Positions 36,057-44,072 of a stretch of DNA of 64,000 nt are shown piece by piece. The translations under genes and the position numbers were made by a program. The DNA lies in NCBI RefSeq assembly GCF_000826545.1, contig NZ_CDME01000002.1, forward strand, positions 1,497,187 to 1,561,186, in the 5' to 3' direction. The DNA comes from Kibdelosporangium sp. MJ126-NF4. Lineage in GTDB: Bacteria > Actinomycetota > Actinomycetes > Mycobacteriales > Pseudonocardiaceae. The stretch's first letter is position 1, and the number at the start of each line of letters is the position of its first letter. The notes beneath the pieces are model-generated. The model made no database searches. It was not told where the DNA came from and was given only the letters and a program-made list of their open reading frames with translations.

Positions 36057-36665
36057 TCAGCGTGGCAGCGAGGTGTGCTTGAACTCGTTGAGGTCGGTCC
36101 AGTTCGTCAGCAGGTCGACAACCCGGTCGATGGCCCTGATCGAGACCTCCGGGTCGGCGCCGGGCCGTGCCCGGCTCATCAGCCGCACGAACACGGCCTG
36201 GTCACCGGCGATGAACGTCGGCACGCCCCACACCTTGTGCGATTCCACGAACTGCTCGTGCTCGGCCCGCACGGTCGCCAGTGCCGCGCCGGAGTCGACC
36301 CGGTCGAACACCTCGGCCGCCGGAATGTCGTGTGTGGTCAGGATCTTCTCGATGACCGCGCGGTCCTCCAGGTGCAGTCCCTCGTCGTGCCGCGCCTCGA
36401 ACAGGGCCCGGTGAACCAGGGGGAAGCGGTCCGCGTACTCGTCGCGCAGCACCACGCCCACCTGCAGCGCCAGGATTCCCTTGTCCCCCTCGGGCCGTTC
36501 CCACACGCTGGGCTGGCCTTCCTCGACGTGTCCCTGCCCCAGTGAGTACGGCAGGAACCGGACGTCCCAGTCGGCGCCCGCGGCCAACCCGGTGAGGACG
36601 TGTTCGTGGGCGTTGCGGGCGAACGGACAGCGGTAGTCCCACGTCACCGCGAACTCAGTAGCCAT
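36057..36665 (-). CDS. DsbA-like thioredoxin-fold protein
   Basis: A 202-residue cytoplasmic DsbA/FrnE-like protein. The active-site position reads YRCPFARN, so only the first cysteine of the CxxC pair remains. The cis-proline loop is WGVPTFIAG. Without the second cysteine it is unlikely to be a classic disulfide oxidase; a glutathione- or mycothiol-linked isomerase or transferase activity is possible. It lies 39 bp downstream of tauD on the same strand and is probably the last gene of the sulfonate operon. It is convergent with the Lrp gene. Confidence 0.82.
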   Translation of the reverse strand: MATEFAVTWDYRCPFARNAHEHVLTGLAAGADWDVRFLPYSLGQGHVEEGQPSVWERPEGDKGILALQVGVVLRDEYADRFPLVHRALFEARHDEGLHLEDRAVIEKILTTHDIPAAEVFDRVDSGAALATVRAEHEQFVESHKVWGVPTFIAGDQAVFVRLMSRARPGADPEVSIRAIDRVVDLLTNWTDLNEFKHTSLPR

Positions 36666-36704
36666 ATCGGGCCAACGAGCCGGTGCGCGGCGGAATTCCC
36701 CGTC

Positions 36705-37574
36705 TCACGAGACGAGAACGGCGCTCTCACGTGGTGGACCGACGGGCTGATCGCCGCGGATGGTGATGCGGTGCATGACGCGGTGCTGGTCGCCGTAGTC
36801 GTCCACCGCGTAGTGGGCCGTGCTGCGGTTGTCCCAGACCACGACGTCGCCGGGGCTCCACCGGTGGCGGACGCTGTGCTCGGGGCGTCCGATCGTGCCG
36901 AAGAACAGCTCCAGCAGCGCGCGACTCTCCGTTTCGGACACTCCGAGCAGCCGGGTGGTGAACCCGGGACTGACGAACAGGCTCCGCCTGCCCGTCTCCG
37001 GATGCACCCGGATGACCGGGTGCGTGACCGGGTCGAGCGAGCGGATCCGTTCGCCCTCCCAGGTGTTGCCCTCCCCGGACAGCCTGGTGTGCAGGTAGTC
37101 CTCGAAGTCCTTGCGCCCGTCGTGCACGGCGTCCAGCCGGTCGGCCAGTGCACGCAACGGCGCCGACAGCGCCAGGTAGGCGGCTTCGAGGTCGGTCCAC
37201 AGTGTGTCGCCTCCGGCAGGCGGCAGGGACACCGCCCGCAGCACCGAACCCAGCGGCGGGCGCCGCATGAACGTGACGTCGGTATGCCAGACCGGCGATT
37301 TGCCGCCGTCACCACTGTCGAGCACGTAGATCTCCGGATGGTCGGCGTCCAGGCCGGGAACCACCGGATGCGCGGGCGTCAACTCCCCCAGCGCCGCCGC
37401 GAACGCACGGTGGGCTGTCGGAGTCAGGAGCTGGTCGCGGAACACCAGGACCTTGCGGTCCAGCAGCGCCGCCCGGATGTCGGCGACCGCGGCGGGTGAC
37501 AGCGTGTCCGCCAGGTCCACACCGGACACCTCGGCGCCGATGGCCGTCGTCAGTGGCTGGAACGTGATCGGCAT
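36705..37574 (-). CDS. tauD: TauD-type alpha-ketoglutarate-dependent dioxygenase
   Basis: A 289-residue non-heme iron oxygenase. The facial triad is visible as His and Asp in VWHTDVTF and the distal His in HRVMHRITIRGD, with the 2-oxoglutarate-binding Arg in that last segment. TauD releases sulfite from taurine and related sulfonates. The exact substrate here could be another sulfonate or a sulfate ester. The ATG at 37574 follows AGGAGAGA. It lies 11 bp after the ATPase gene of the same operon. Confidence 0.92.
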   Translation of the reverse strand: MPITFQPLTTAIGAEVSGVDLADTLSPAAVADIRAALLDRKVLVFRDQLLTPTAHRAFAAALGELTPAHPVVPGLDADHPEIYVLDSGDGGKSPVWHTDVTFMRRPPLGSVLRAVSLPPAGGDTLWTDLEAAYLALSAPLRALADRLDAVHDGRKDFEDYLHTRLSGEGNTWEGERIRSLDPVTHPVIRVHPETGRRSLFVSPGFTTRLLGVSETESRALLELFFGTIGRPEHSVRHRWSPGDVVVWDNRSTAHYAVDDYGDQHRVMHRITIRGDQPVGPPRESAVLVS

Positions 37575-37585
37575 GTCTTCTCTCC

Positions 37586-38350
37586 TCACGAAACCGTGGC
37601 GCGGACGGCGGCCGCGACCTCGCCGCGCACCGCGGCGAACTCGGCCGACCCGCGCAGTTCGTCGGCCGCGACCCCGGAGCGCGGCAGGTCGACCGGCAGG
37701 TCGAGCGAGATCCGCCCGGGGCGGTCGCTGAGCACGATGACCCGGCTGGCCAGGAACACCGCCTCGTCCACGCTGTGCGTCACGAACACCACGCCTTTGC
37801 CGTCCTCATCGGACAACGCGCGAATGTCCTCCTGCAGCCGCTCCCTGGTCAACGCGTCCAGCGCGGCGAACGGCTCGTCCATCAGCAGCAGCCGGGGCCG
37901 GGCGGCCAAGGCACGGGCGATGGCGACCCGTTGCTGCTGACCGCCGGAGATCTCCCAGGTCCGGCGGTCCCCCAGTGTGCCGAGCCCGACCGCGGCCAGC
38001 AACTGCGCGGCTCGCGTGGGCCGCTCGTTCTTCGGCACGTTCGCCCAGCGCAGGGCCGAGGTGACGTTGCCGCCGACGGTCCGCCACGGAAACAGCCGCG
38101 ACTGCTGGAACACCACACCGACGTCACGTCCGGGCACCGGCGGGTGCCCGAGCAGCCGGACGTCGCCCGTCGTGGGGTGTTCGAAACCGGCCATCAGACG
38201 CAGCAAGGTGCTCTTGCCCGAGCCGGACGGTCCGACCACGACGAGGAACTCGCCATCGGCCACGCTCAGGTCCAGCGGCCCCAGCGCGGGCACCACACCT
38301 GCTTTCGTCCGGTAACCGTGCTCGACGCCGGTCAGGTCCGCCAACACCAT
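37586..38350 (-). CDS. tauB: sulfonate/nitrate-type ABC transporter ATPase
   Basis: A 254-residue ABC ATPase. Walker A is GPSGSGKST, the Q-loop is VVFQQSRLFPW, the signature is SGGQQQRVAIARAL, Walker B is LLLMDEPFAALD, and the H-loop is FVTHSVDEA. The sequence style is that of TauB/SsuB. It energises uptake with the adjacent permease and binding protein. Its start is one base away from the stop of the binding-protein gene, so expression is tightly linked. Confidence 0.93.
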   Translation of the reverse strand: MVLADLTGVEHGYRTKAGVVPALGPLDLSVADGEFLVVVGPSGSGKSTLLRLMAGFEHPTTGDVRLLGHPPVPGRDVGVVFQQSRLFPWRTVGGNVTSALRWANVPKNERPTRAAQLLAAVGLGTLGDRRTWEISGGQQQRVAIARALAARPRLLLMDEPFAALDALTRERLQEDIRALSDEDGKGVVFVTHSVDEAVFLASRVIVLSDRPGRISLDLPVDLPRSGVAADELRGSAEFAAVRGEVAAAVRATVS

Positions 38351-38351
38351 C

Positions 38352-39365
38352 TCAGGCTCCCGGGACGCGCAGTGCGGCCTGGAACGCGGCCACGTCCGGC
38401 ACCGACTCGATCTTCTTCTGCTGTACCAGGAACTCGGCGGTGGCCCGCAGTTGCCCGGCCAGTTTGCCCGGTGCCTGCGCCGTGCCGAAGTACTCCGGGC
38501 CGCGCTGCTGCTCGTGGTCGAGGTAGATGTTCTGCTTCAGCTGTGTCAGCGCGTCGGCCACACTGCTGCCGATCTGCCTGCTGACCGCGGCGGCCACCAC
38601 GGTCGGCTCGGTCTTGATCTGGTTGATGGCCGCGTTCGTCGCGGCCAGCCACTTCTCGACCACGTCCGGGTTGCTGTCGGCGAACTCCTTGCCCGCCACC
38701 GTGAACGTCAGCGTCGGCTTGCCCGCCGCAGCCAGCTTGGCGCTGTCGGTCAACGTCACCGCGTCGCGTTGCAGGACAGTCAGCACCGGCGTCCAGACGT
38801 ATGCGCCGTCGATGTCACCGCGCTGCCAGGCGGCCTGGATGTTCTGCGGTTCGAGGTCGATCAGTGTGACCGCGCCGGGCTCGACGCCCGCCTGCTGGAG
38901 CGCGGCGAGCAGGCTGTAGTGGGCCGTGGAGCTGAACGGGGCGGCGATCTTGCGCCCGGCCAGGTCGGCCACCTTGGTGATCCCGGTGGCCTTGCGCACG
39001 ACGAGCGCCTCGCTGTCGCCGATCACGTTGAGCAGTTCGATCACCCGGTACGGGATGGCCAGCGGCGGGCACAGGCCCGCGACGGCCGGACTGCTGCCGA
39101 TCACCGCGAGGTCGATCGACCGGCCGAGGAACGCGGTGTTGATGCTCGCCCCCGAGTCGAACGCCGTCCACGTGATCGTGTGATCGGGTAACGCCTTCTC
39201 CAGCGTCTGCTGGTCCTTGAGCACCAGGGTGCTGTCGGCGAAGTTCTGGTAGGCGATCCGGACGGTCCGGCGGGCCTGCGAGCCGGACGACCCGCCGACC
39301 CCGCACGCGGCCAGCACCGGCGCGGCGGCCAACAGCGACAGCACGTTCCTGCGGGACACAGGCAT
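38352..39365 (-). CDS. tauA: sulfonate ABC transporter substrate-binding lipoprotein
   Basis: A 337-residue exported binding protein. The N-terminus has SRRNVLSLLAAAPVLAAC, combining a twin-arginine-like start with a lipobox ending in Cys. The mature part (RIAYQNFADSTLVLKDQQT; GRSIDLAVIGSSPAVAG; GDIDGAYVWTPVLTVLQ) fits the TauA/SsuA/NMT1 family, which delivers alkanesulfonates to the permease. It lies 25 bp from the permease gene in the operon order permease, binding protein, ATPase, TauD. Confidence 0.92.
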   Translation of the reverse strand: MPVSRRNVLSLLAAAPVLAACGVGGSSGSQARRTVRIAYQNFADSTLVLKDQQTLEKALPDHTITWTAFDSGASINTAFLGRSIDLAVIGSSPAVAGLCPPLAIPYRVIELLNVIGDSEALVVRKATGITKVADLAGRKIAAPFSSTAHYSLLAALQQAGVEPGAVTLIDLEPQNIQAAWQRGDIDGAYVWTPVLTVLQRDAVTLTDSAKLAAAGKPTLTFTVAGKEFADSNPDVVEKWLAATNAAINQIKTEPTVVAAAVSRQIGSSVADALTQLKQNIYLDHEQQRGPEYFGTAQAPGKLAGQLRATAEFLVQQKKIESVPDVAAFQAALRVPGA

Positions 39366-39390
39366 GGACAGCTCCTTGGCGGTGGTGGTG

Positions 39391-40233
39391 TCAGGCCCGG
39401 CCGCGCCACGGCGACAGCGCGCGTTGGGCGGCGACGATCAGGGAATCGATGACCAGCCCGGTCAGGCCGATGACGAACAGGCCGAGGATGACCACAGCGG
39501 TCTGGTTGTAGCGCTGGGCGTTGAGCACCATGCCGCCGATACCGTCCGCGCCGTTCACCGTCTCCGCCGCGACCACGGAGCTGTAGGCGATGCCGACGGC
39601 CAGCCGGATGCCGGTGAGGATCTCCGGTGCGGACGCGGGCAGGATCACCGACCTGATCACCTCGAACCTGCTCGCGCCGAGCGCCTGCGCGGCTTCGACG
39701 TACTGCCGGTTCACGCCGCTGACCGCCGCCGCGGCGGCCACCGCGACCGGCGGGAAGGCGGCGATCATCAGCAGGTAGACCTTCGGTTCCTCGTCGATGC
39801 CGAACCAGATCACCAGCAGGCTGAGGTACGCGAGCGGCGGCAGCGCGCGCAGGAACGTGACCGCGGGCTCGGTGATCGCCCTGATCACCGGGACCAGGCC
39901 CATGGCGAGACCGAGCACGACGCCGATCAGGATGCCGTACGCGGAGCCGTAGCCGACTCGTCGCAGGCTCACCGCGAGCCGCTCGGCCAGCGTCGAACCG
40001 GCGTAGCCGCCCTGTCCGTTCGCCGCATCCGATGTGGACAGAAGCTGCTGCCACACCTGGCCGGGGCCCGGCAGGATCACCGGTGGCCAGATCTCGGCCA
40101 GCGTGACCAGTTCCCACACCGCGAGCAGCACGGCGACAGCCGCCAGCCGGACGAGCAACGCCCGGCTGACCGACGCTCGACGTGGTGCGCGACGGGTGCT
40201 CGGCGGCCTGCTGGGGGCGGCGAGGAGGGACAC
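39391..40233 (-). CDS. tauC: sulfonate ABC transporter permease
   Basis: A 280-residue permease with about six membrane helices and the cytoplasmic EAA loop (EAAQALGASRFEVIRSVILP), typical of TauC/SsuC. The GTG at 40233 is the likely start. It has no evident ribosome site, so it may be translated from a very short leader. Longer in-frame sequence upstream runs into the divergent regulator region and is not protein-like. It is the first gene of the operon, divergent from the TetR gene with a palindrome ten bases upstream. Confidence 0.9.
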   Translation of the reverse strand: MSLLAAPSRPPSTRRAPRRASVSRALLVRLAAVAVLLAVWELVTLAEIWPPVILPGPGQVWQQLLSTSDAANGQGGYAGSTLAERLAVSLRRVGYGSAYGILIGVVLGLAMGLVPVIRAITEPAVTFLRALPPLAYLSLLVIWFGIDEEPKVYLLMIAAFPPVAVAAAAAVSGVNRQYVEAAQALGASRFEVIRSVILPASAPEILTGIRLAVGIAYSSVVAAETVNGADGIGGMVLNAQRYNQTAVVILGLFVIGLTGLVIDSLIVAAQRALSPWRGRA

Positions 40234-40242
40234 GCTCAGGAA

Positions 40243-40256
40243 TGTACAGACGTACA
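40243..40256. promoter_or_regulatory. candidate TetR operator TGTAC-N4-GTACA
   Basis: tgtacagacgtaca is a perfect dyad between the divergent permease and TetR genes. Its arms fit a TetR-type operator, and the site sits just upstream of the permease start, where binding would block transcription of the sulfonate operon. Confidence 0.6.
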
Positions 40257-40339
40257 CACCGGTGACCAGTGGGTTCCGAAATGTGGATCGTGTCGGCGAA
40301 CCCCTTGCGCCGAGCCGGGTTTTCGGGCAAGGAGGAACC

Positions 40340-40879
40340 ATGGGCCAGCGGGACCCGCGCAGGCGGGAACGGATCGTCGACGCCGCCGTGGCGGTGATCG
40401 GCGAGGCCGGACTCGCCGGGCTGACCCACCGGGCGGCCGCCGCCCGAGCGGGCGTGCCGCTCGGCTCGACCACGTACCACTTCGACGATCTGGACGACCT
40501 GCTCGACGCGGCCGTGCGCGCTGTCGCGGAGCGCAACGTCGAACGGTTGCGTCAGTGGGCGGATTCGGTGCCCGCGCAGGCGGATCTCAGCACAGCCCTT
40601 GCGGATCTCATCGTCGTGCTCGCCACTGAACACCGGGCGACCAGTGTGCTCGCCTACGAGCTCTACGGCGCCGCTCTGCGCCGCCCGGCTCTGCGTGCCG
40701 CCAGCGCGGCGTGGGACGCGATGCTCGGCGACGCTTTCGCATCCCGTGTGGACAGTGTGACCGCGAGTGCGGTGACCGCGATGTTCAACGGGCTGCTGTA
40801 CCAGGCTTTGGTGTCCCCGCTGCCACCTGCTCGTGCCGACGTCGAACCGGTGCTGCGGCGGCTGCTCGGCCGAACGTGA
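40340..40879 (+). CDS. TetR-family regulator
   Basis: A 179-residue repressor-type protein. The N-terminal HTH reads RRERIVDAAVAVIGEAGLAG, then THRAAAARAGVPLGSTTYHF. The C-terminal helical domain has no recognised ligand motif. The ATG at 40340 follows AAGGAGG at ideal spacing. It is divergent from tauCABD, so it most likely senses a sulfonate or sulfur metabolite and controls that operon. TetR control of a tau-type operon is less common than LysR control. Confidence 0.9.
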   Translation: MGQRDPRRRERIVDAAVAVIGEAGLAGLTHRAAAARAGVPLGSTTYHFDDLDDLLDAAVRAVAERNVERLRQWADSVPAQADLSTALADLIVVLATEHRATSVLAYELYGAALRRPALRAASAAWDAMLGDAFASRVDSVTASAVTAMFNGLLYQALVSPLPPARADVEPVLRRLLGRT

Positions 40880-40931
40880 CACGGGAGCGTTCCCAGGGTT
40901 CATTCTCTATACTTGATGCGACAAATGGTTC

Positions 40932-40955
40932 AGCGGGACGGTCGCTCGTCCCGCT
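40932..40955. terminator. hairpin between TetR and metalloprotease genes
   Basis: agcgggacg (40932-40940) pairs perfectly with cgtcccgct (40947-40955) around a 6-nt loop. It lies 53 bp after the TetR stop and 13 bp before the metalloprotease start. It could terminate the first transcript or structure the leader of the second. Confidence 0.5.
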
Positions 40956-40967
40956 AGCCTCGTCCGC

Positions 40968-41864
40968 GTGACTGTACGCATGAGCAGAAGACTTGTGAGG
41001 GCACTGACAGCATTAGCCATCGTGGGCGCCGCGTTCGTGGCCGTCCCCTCGTCTGTGAGTGGCTTGTCCACCGCCAACGCCGAATGCGCCGCCACACCAG
41101 CGGAGCACGACAGCGGCATCACACACGAGCGGACCGCCGAGATCGAACAGGTCACACAGACCCGGCTTGCGGCCCAGCCGACCAGACCCGCTGGGCCTGT
41201 CACGATTCCTGTGGTGTTCCACGTCGTCTCCAAAGCAGACGGCACAGGCAACGTGTCACAGGCAACGGTCGACGCCCAGATAGCCAGAATGAACAAGGAC
41301 TTCTCCGGCCAGGAAGCACCGGGAGTCGCGGCTGACACCGGGTTCCGGTTCCGTCTGGCGACCACCCGCCGGTGGACGAACGACAACTGGTTCGACCGCG
41401 CCGTCGACGACAACGTCAACGAGGCCATGCGGCGTGCGACCCGCGAGGGCGGCAAGTCCACGTTGAACATCTGGTCGGTAAACCTCCCCTACGGAGGAAG
41501 GGCCAACTTCGCGTGGGAAGCCGAGACACACAAGGACATCGAGGGGGTCATGCTCGTCTGGACCGTCCTGCCCGGCGGCTCTGACCCAGCCCACAATCAG
41601 GGCAACGTGGCAAGCCACGAGGCAGGCCACTGGCTCGGGCTCTACCACACCTTCGAGCGCGGGTGCGATGACCAGAACGACCTGGTCGCCGACACACCCC
41701 AGCACACGAACAGCGCTGACTGCGAGGAGTGGGACGGGTGCCCAGCACCTGGCATGGACCCGATCCACAACTACATGACCTACACGGACGACGGTTGCCG
41801 CAACCAGTTCACTGCTGGTCAAGGCGCCCGTGCCCGTGACCAGTGGTCCGCCTACCGGGCCTGA
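40968..41864 (+). CDS. secreted M43 (pappalysin-type) zinc metalloprotease
   Basis: A 298-residue exported protease. A signal peptide (about 1-37) is followed by a short pro-region. The catalytic motif HEAGHWLGLYHTF carries the three zinc ligands, and NYMTY is the Met-turn, together typical of the cytophagalysin/pappalysin family. Four cysteines near the end (RGCDDQ, DCEEWDGC, DDGCRNQ) may form disulfides. The start is GTG at 40968; an ATG at 40980 is an alternative. The ribosome site is weak. A strong terminator follows. It likely degrades extracellular proteins. Confidence 0.93.
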   Translation: MTVRMSRRLVRALTALAIVGAAFVAVPSSVSGLSTANAECAATPAEHDSGITHERTAEIEQVTQTRLAAQPTRPAGPVTIPVVFHVVSKADGTGNVSQATVDAQIARMNKDFSGQEAPGVAADTGFRFRLATTRRWTNDNWFDRAVDDNVNEAMRRATREGGKSTLNIWSVNLPYGGRANFAWEAETHKDIEGVMLVWTVLPGGSDPAHNQGNVASHEAGHWLGLYHTFERGCDDQNDLVADTPQHTNSADCEEWDGCPAPGMDPIHNYMTYTDDGCRNQFTAGQGARARDQWSAYRA

Positions 41865-41881
41865 CGTTCCCCCTGGACGAT

Positions 41882-41932
41882 GCGGGGTGACGGCCGCCTG
41901 GACGTGCCCGCTTCAGGCGGCCGATCACCTCG
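41882..41932 (+). terminator. terminator after metalloprotease
   Basis: ggccgcctg (41892-41900) pairs with caggcggcc (41914-41922). The stem extends outward through ggggtga and tcacctc with one bulge. It starts about 18 bp after the stop codon. Confidence 0.75.
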
Positions 41933-42124
41933 CTGATGTCCCGTGGTCGTGACCAAGGTGAGACGCACAGGGATGTTCCACCAGGTGGGGCCGCAATTGT
42001 TTTTGCCTCGATCGAAACTCGGCGACGAAACACGGTCATAACGTTGGAGCGTTTTCTGTAACGGCACACCAACCTCCCGGATAGTTCTGGCACTGAGTGT
42101 TGCAAACCGCCAGGAGGTGACCGG

Positions 42125-43765
42125 GTGCGCACAATGTTCGGTCGTTGCTCACCGGCCTTTCTCTGCTTCTGGCCGATAGTGGTCACGTTCTCATTTTGGC
42201 AAACTCTGCTGGTCTGTTGGTATTTGCCTTTCCTGGCAGCCACCGGATTCACGTGGTTGCGGGTCGCGGGTTTCCTCTACGCGCGGAAGATGCGGAAATC
42301 CTTGTCCCACTTCCAGCCACGACATGAAGGCGTGGTGAACGCGACGAGCCTCCGCACACTGCAGACCAACATCCGAACCGATCAGACGAGTTCGTCGCAG
42401 CTGTTGCAGTTCGCGATCTCAACCCTGTTCCCGGCCAGTGTTCGCAGGCAGTTGACCGACGAGTACACACCGAACCACCGGACACTCTTCAAACGGGTGT
42501 CGATCGAGTTCGATGTCGATCAGCGCAACGAGCGCGAGTTCCTCGCCGTGTCGTTCCCGCACAAAGGCACGTTGCAGGACGACATGGTTCTGCGTGACGC
42601 ACAGGGCCAGCGTCTGTCGGCGCTGTCATATCGCGAATACCGCGTACTGGCAGCGAAAACACTCCGCCTCCTGCTGAACGCGGCCTACGGCACGCGGCGA
42701 CTGCCCCCTGCGGCGCTACACGCGGAAGCACTGGCACTGAAGGAGATCGTCCGGTTCGAACGTTACGAGCGGCACGCGTCGGAAACCAGTTCCACGAAGG
42801 TGCTGAACGCGTTGCGGGCCCTGCGGTTGCCGTACCGGAACCCGGCTGGACCCGTCTACCTCGGGATGGCGATCGACCTGGTGAACAAGCTGTCGGAGCG
42901 GTACGTGGTCGTGGTCGCGGTTCCCGTGACGGGCAAGCGTGTACTGGTCCACTTCGAACGTACCGAGATCCCCAGTTTCCATCGCGAGAAAGGCAGGGTC
43001 AAAAGCCTGTTCCGGATGATGGTCGGTTCACGGCCGGTCCAGTTGAACGTCAGCGCCCGCAACGCCGTGACCTGCCGCAGTTACCACCTCTACGTCAGAG
43101 CACCGGACTACCTGTACCTCGGCGAGGTCGACACCAAGCCCATCGAGGCGCTGATCAGCACGTGGCGGCAGGCCGGTCGAGATGCTTTCATCCGAGTGCG
43201 GCCTCGACGGGGTCAAAGCTACTTCCATCTCTACGGCAGGCTCCTGAAAACCTCGGAAACGAAGAACATGGGTGCGACGGTCAAGTTCTTCGAGGTGCCG
43301 CCGGGTTCGATCGGCAAATCCGCGATAGCGGCGGTGGCGGCCTGCCTGGTGGTGCTCGCGGTCGGCGCGGTGGTGACCTGGGCACCCACTGTCGCGGACG
43401 TCGACACCCAGATCGTGGCCTTCCTCCTCGCGGTTCCGGGGATCGCCGCGGCCTGGCTTGGCCTGGAATCACGCCAGGGCGCGCTGTTCGACGGCTCGCT
43501 GACGGCGCGGCTGTCGCTGTTGGCGACCTTCCTCATCTCGCTCGGAGCAAGCACGCTCATGTTGCTGATGCACTCGGGAATCCTGCGGATGAACCCGAAG
43601 CACGTCCTGGTTCTGCTGGAAGCGGACCTGGCATGGACGATTCTGGCCTTGGTGAGCGTGGCGCACGCGGTGTACGTCTGCTGCGTCTGGTGGCACCGAG
43701 CTCGGTACTACCGAATGTTGATGACGAAGCCGGGAGACAACTCCGCTTCAATGCTGTCCGACTGA
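42125..43765 (+). CDS. unrecognised polytopic membrane protein
   Basis: A 546-residue protein not matched to any family. Residues about 10-50 form one or two membrane helices (FLCFWPIVVTFSFWQTLLVC), followed by a basic stretch. A large soluble region (about 60-385) contains FKRVSIEFDVDQRNEREFLA, VVVVAVPVTGKRVLVHFER and RVRPRRGQSYFHLYGR, with a beta-rich look. Four membrane helices end the protein (IAAVAACLVVLAVGAVVTW onward). The GTG at 42125 follows a perfect AGGAGGTGA ribosome site (42113-42121), so it should be well translated. A small gene follows 22 bp downstream. A signalling or envelope role is possible but unsupported. Confidence 0.8.
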   Translation: MRTMFGRCSPAFLCFWPIVVTFSFWQTLLVCWYLPFLAATGFTWLRVAGFLYARKMRKSLSHFQPRHEGVVNATSLRTLQTNIRTDQTSSSQLLQFAISTLFPASVRRQLTDEYTPNHRTLFKRVSIEFDVDQRNEREFLAVSFPHKGTLQDDMVLRDAQGQRLSALSYREYRVLAAKTLRLLLNAAYGTRRLPPAALHAEALALKEIVRFERYERHASETSSTKVLNALRALRLPYRNPAGPVYLGMAIDLVNKLSERYVVVVAVPVTGKRVLVHFERTEIPSFHREKGRVKSLFRMMVGSRPVQLNVSARNAVTCRSYHLYVRAPDYLYLGEVDTKPIEALISTWRQAGRDAFIRVRPRRGQSYFHLYGRLLKTSETKNMGATVKFFEVPPGSIGKSAIAAVAACLVVLAVGAVVTWAPTVADVDTQIVAFLLAVPGIAAAWLGLESRQGALFDGSLTARLSLLATFLISLGASTLMLLMHSGILRMNPKHVLVLLEADLAWTILALVSVAHAVYVCCVWWHRARYYRMLMTKPGDNSASMLSD

Positions 43766-43787
43766 TCCACCGACCCGGGGAGGGTAT

Positions 43788-44057
43788 GTGTGGTTGCTGA
43801 AGACCCTGTTCGGTTCGGCCTTCGCGGACTACGTCAGTGATCTGCGAGCCATGAAGAGAAGGCTCGGTCCGTCCCACGACGAGCCGGGCTGGTTGATCTC
43901 GGCCGAGGAGGACACTCCGAGGCCCGAGAACGACCTGCCCGACGAGGAGGGCGCAATGCGGCTGCGCGACCTCGAATCGTCCAGGGCGCTGCGCGGACTC
44001 AGCGGGAGCTATCGACGCCAGCCCATCCAGACGACGGCTGACGAAGCTGCCCCGTGA
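43788..44057 (+). CDS. small hypothetical protein
   Basis: An 89-residue charged protein without recognised domains: MWLLKTLFGSAFADYVSDLR, then a proline/acidic stretch (DTPRPENDLPDEEG), then an Arg-rich tail. The GTG at 43788 follows GGGGAGGG. It begins 22 bp after the large membrane-protein gene on the same strand, so the two form an operon. It is convergent with the giant surface-protein gene, 15 bp away. The function is unknown. Confidence 0.65.
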   Translation: MWLLKTLFGSAFADYVSDLRAMKRRLGPSHDEPGWLISAEEDTPRPENDLPDEEGAMRLRDLESSRALRGLSGSYRRQPIQTTADEAAP

Positions 44058-44072
44058 GTCACTGCGTGGCGA

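Noticed and set aside
36057..36665. Classic periplasmic DsbA oxidase
   Set aside because: There is no signal peptide, and the second active-site cysteine is absent (CPFA).
39101..40903. A 600-codon minus-strand frame over the tau permease and TetR region
   Set aside because: It overlaps several well-supported genes in other frames and its sequence is arginine- and glycine-rich noise.
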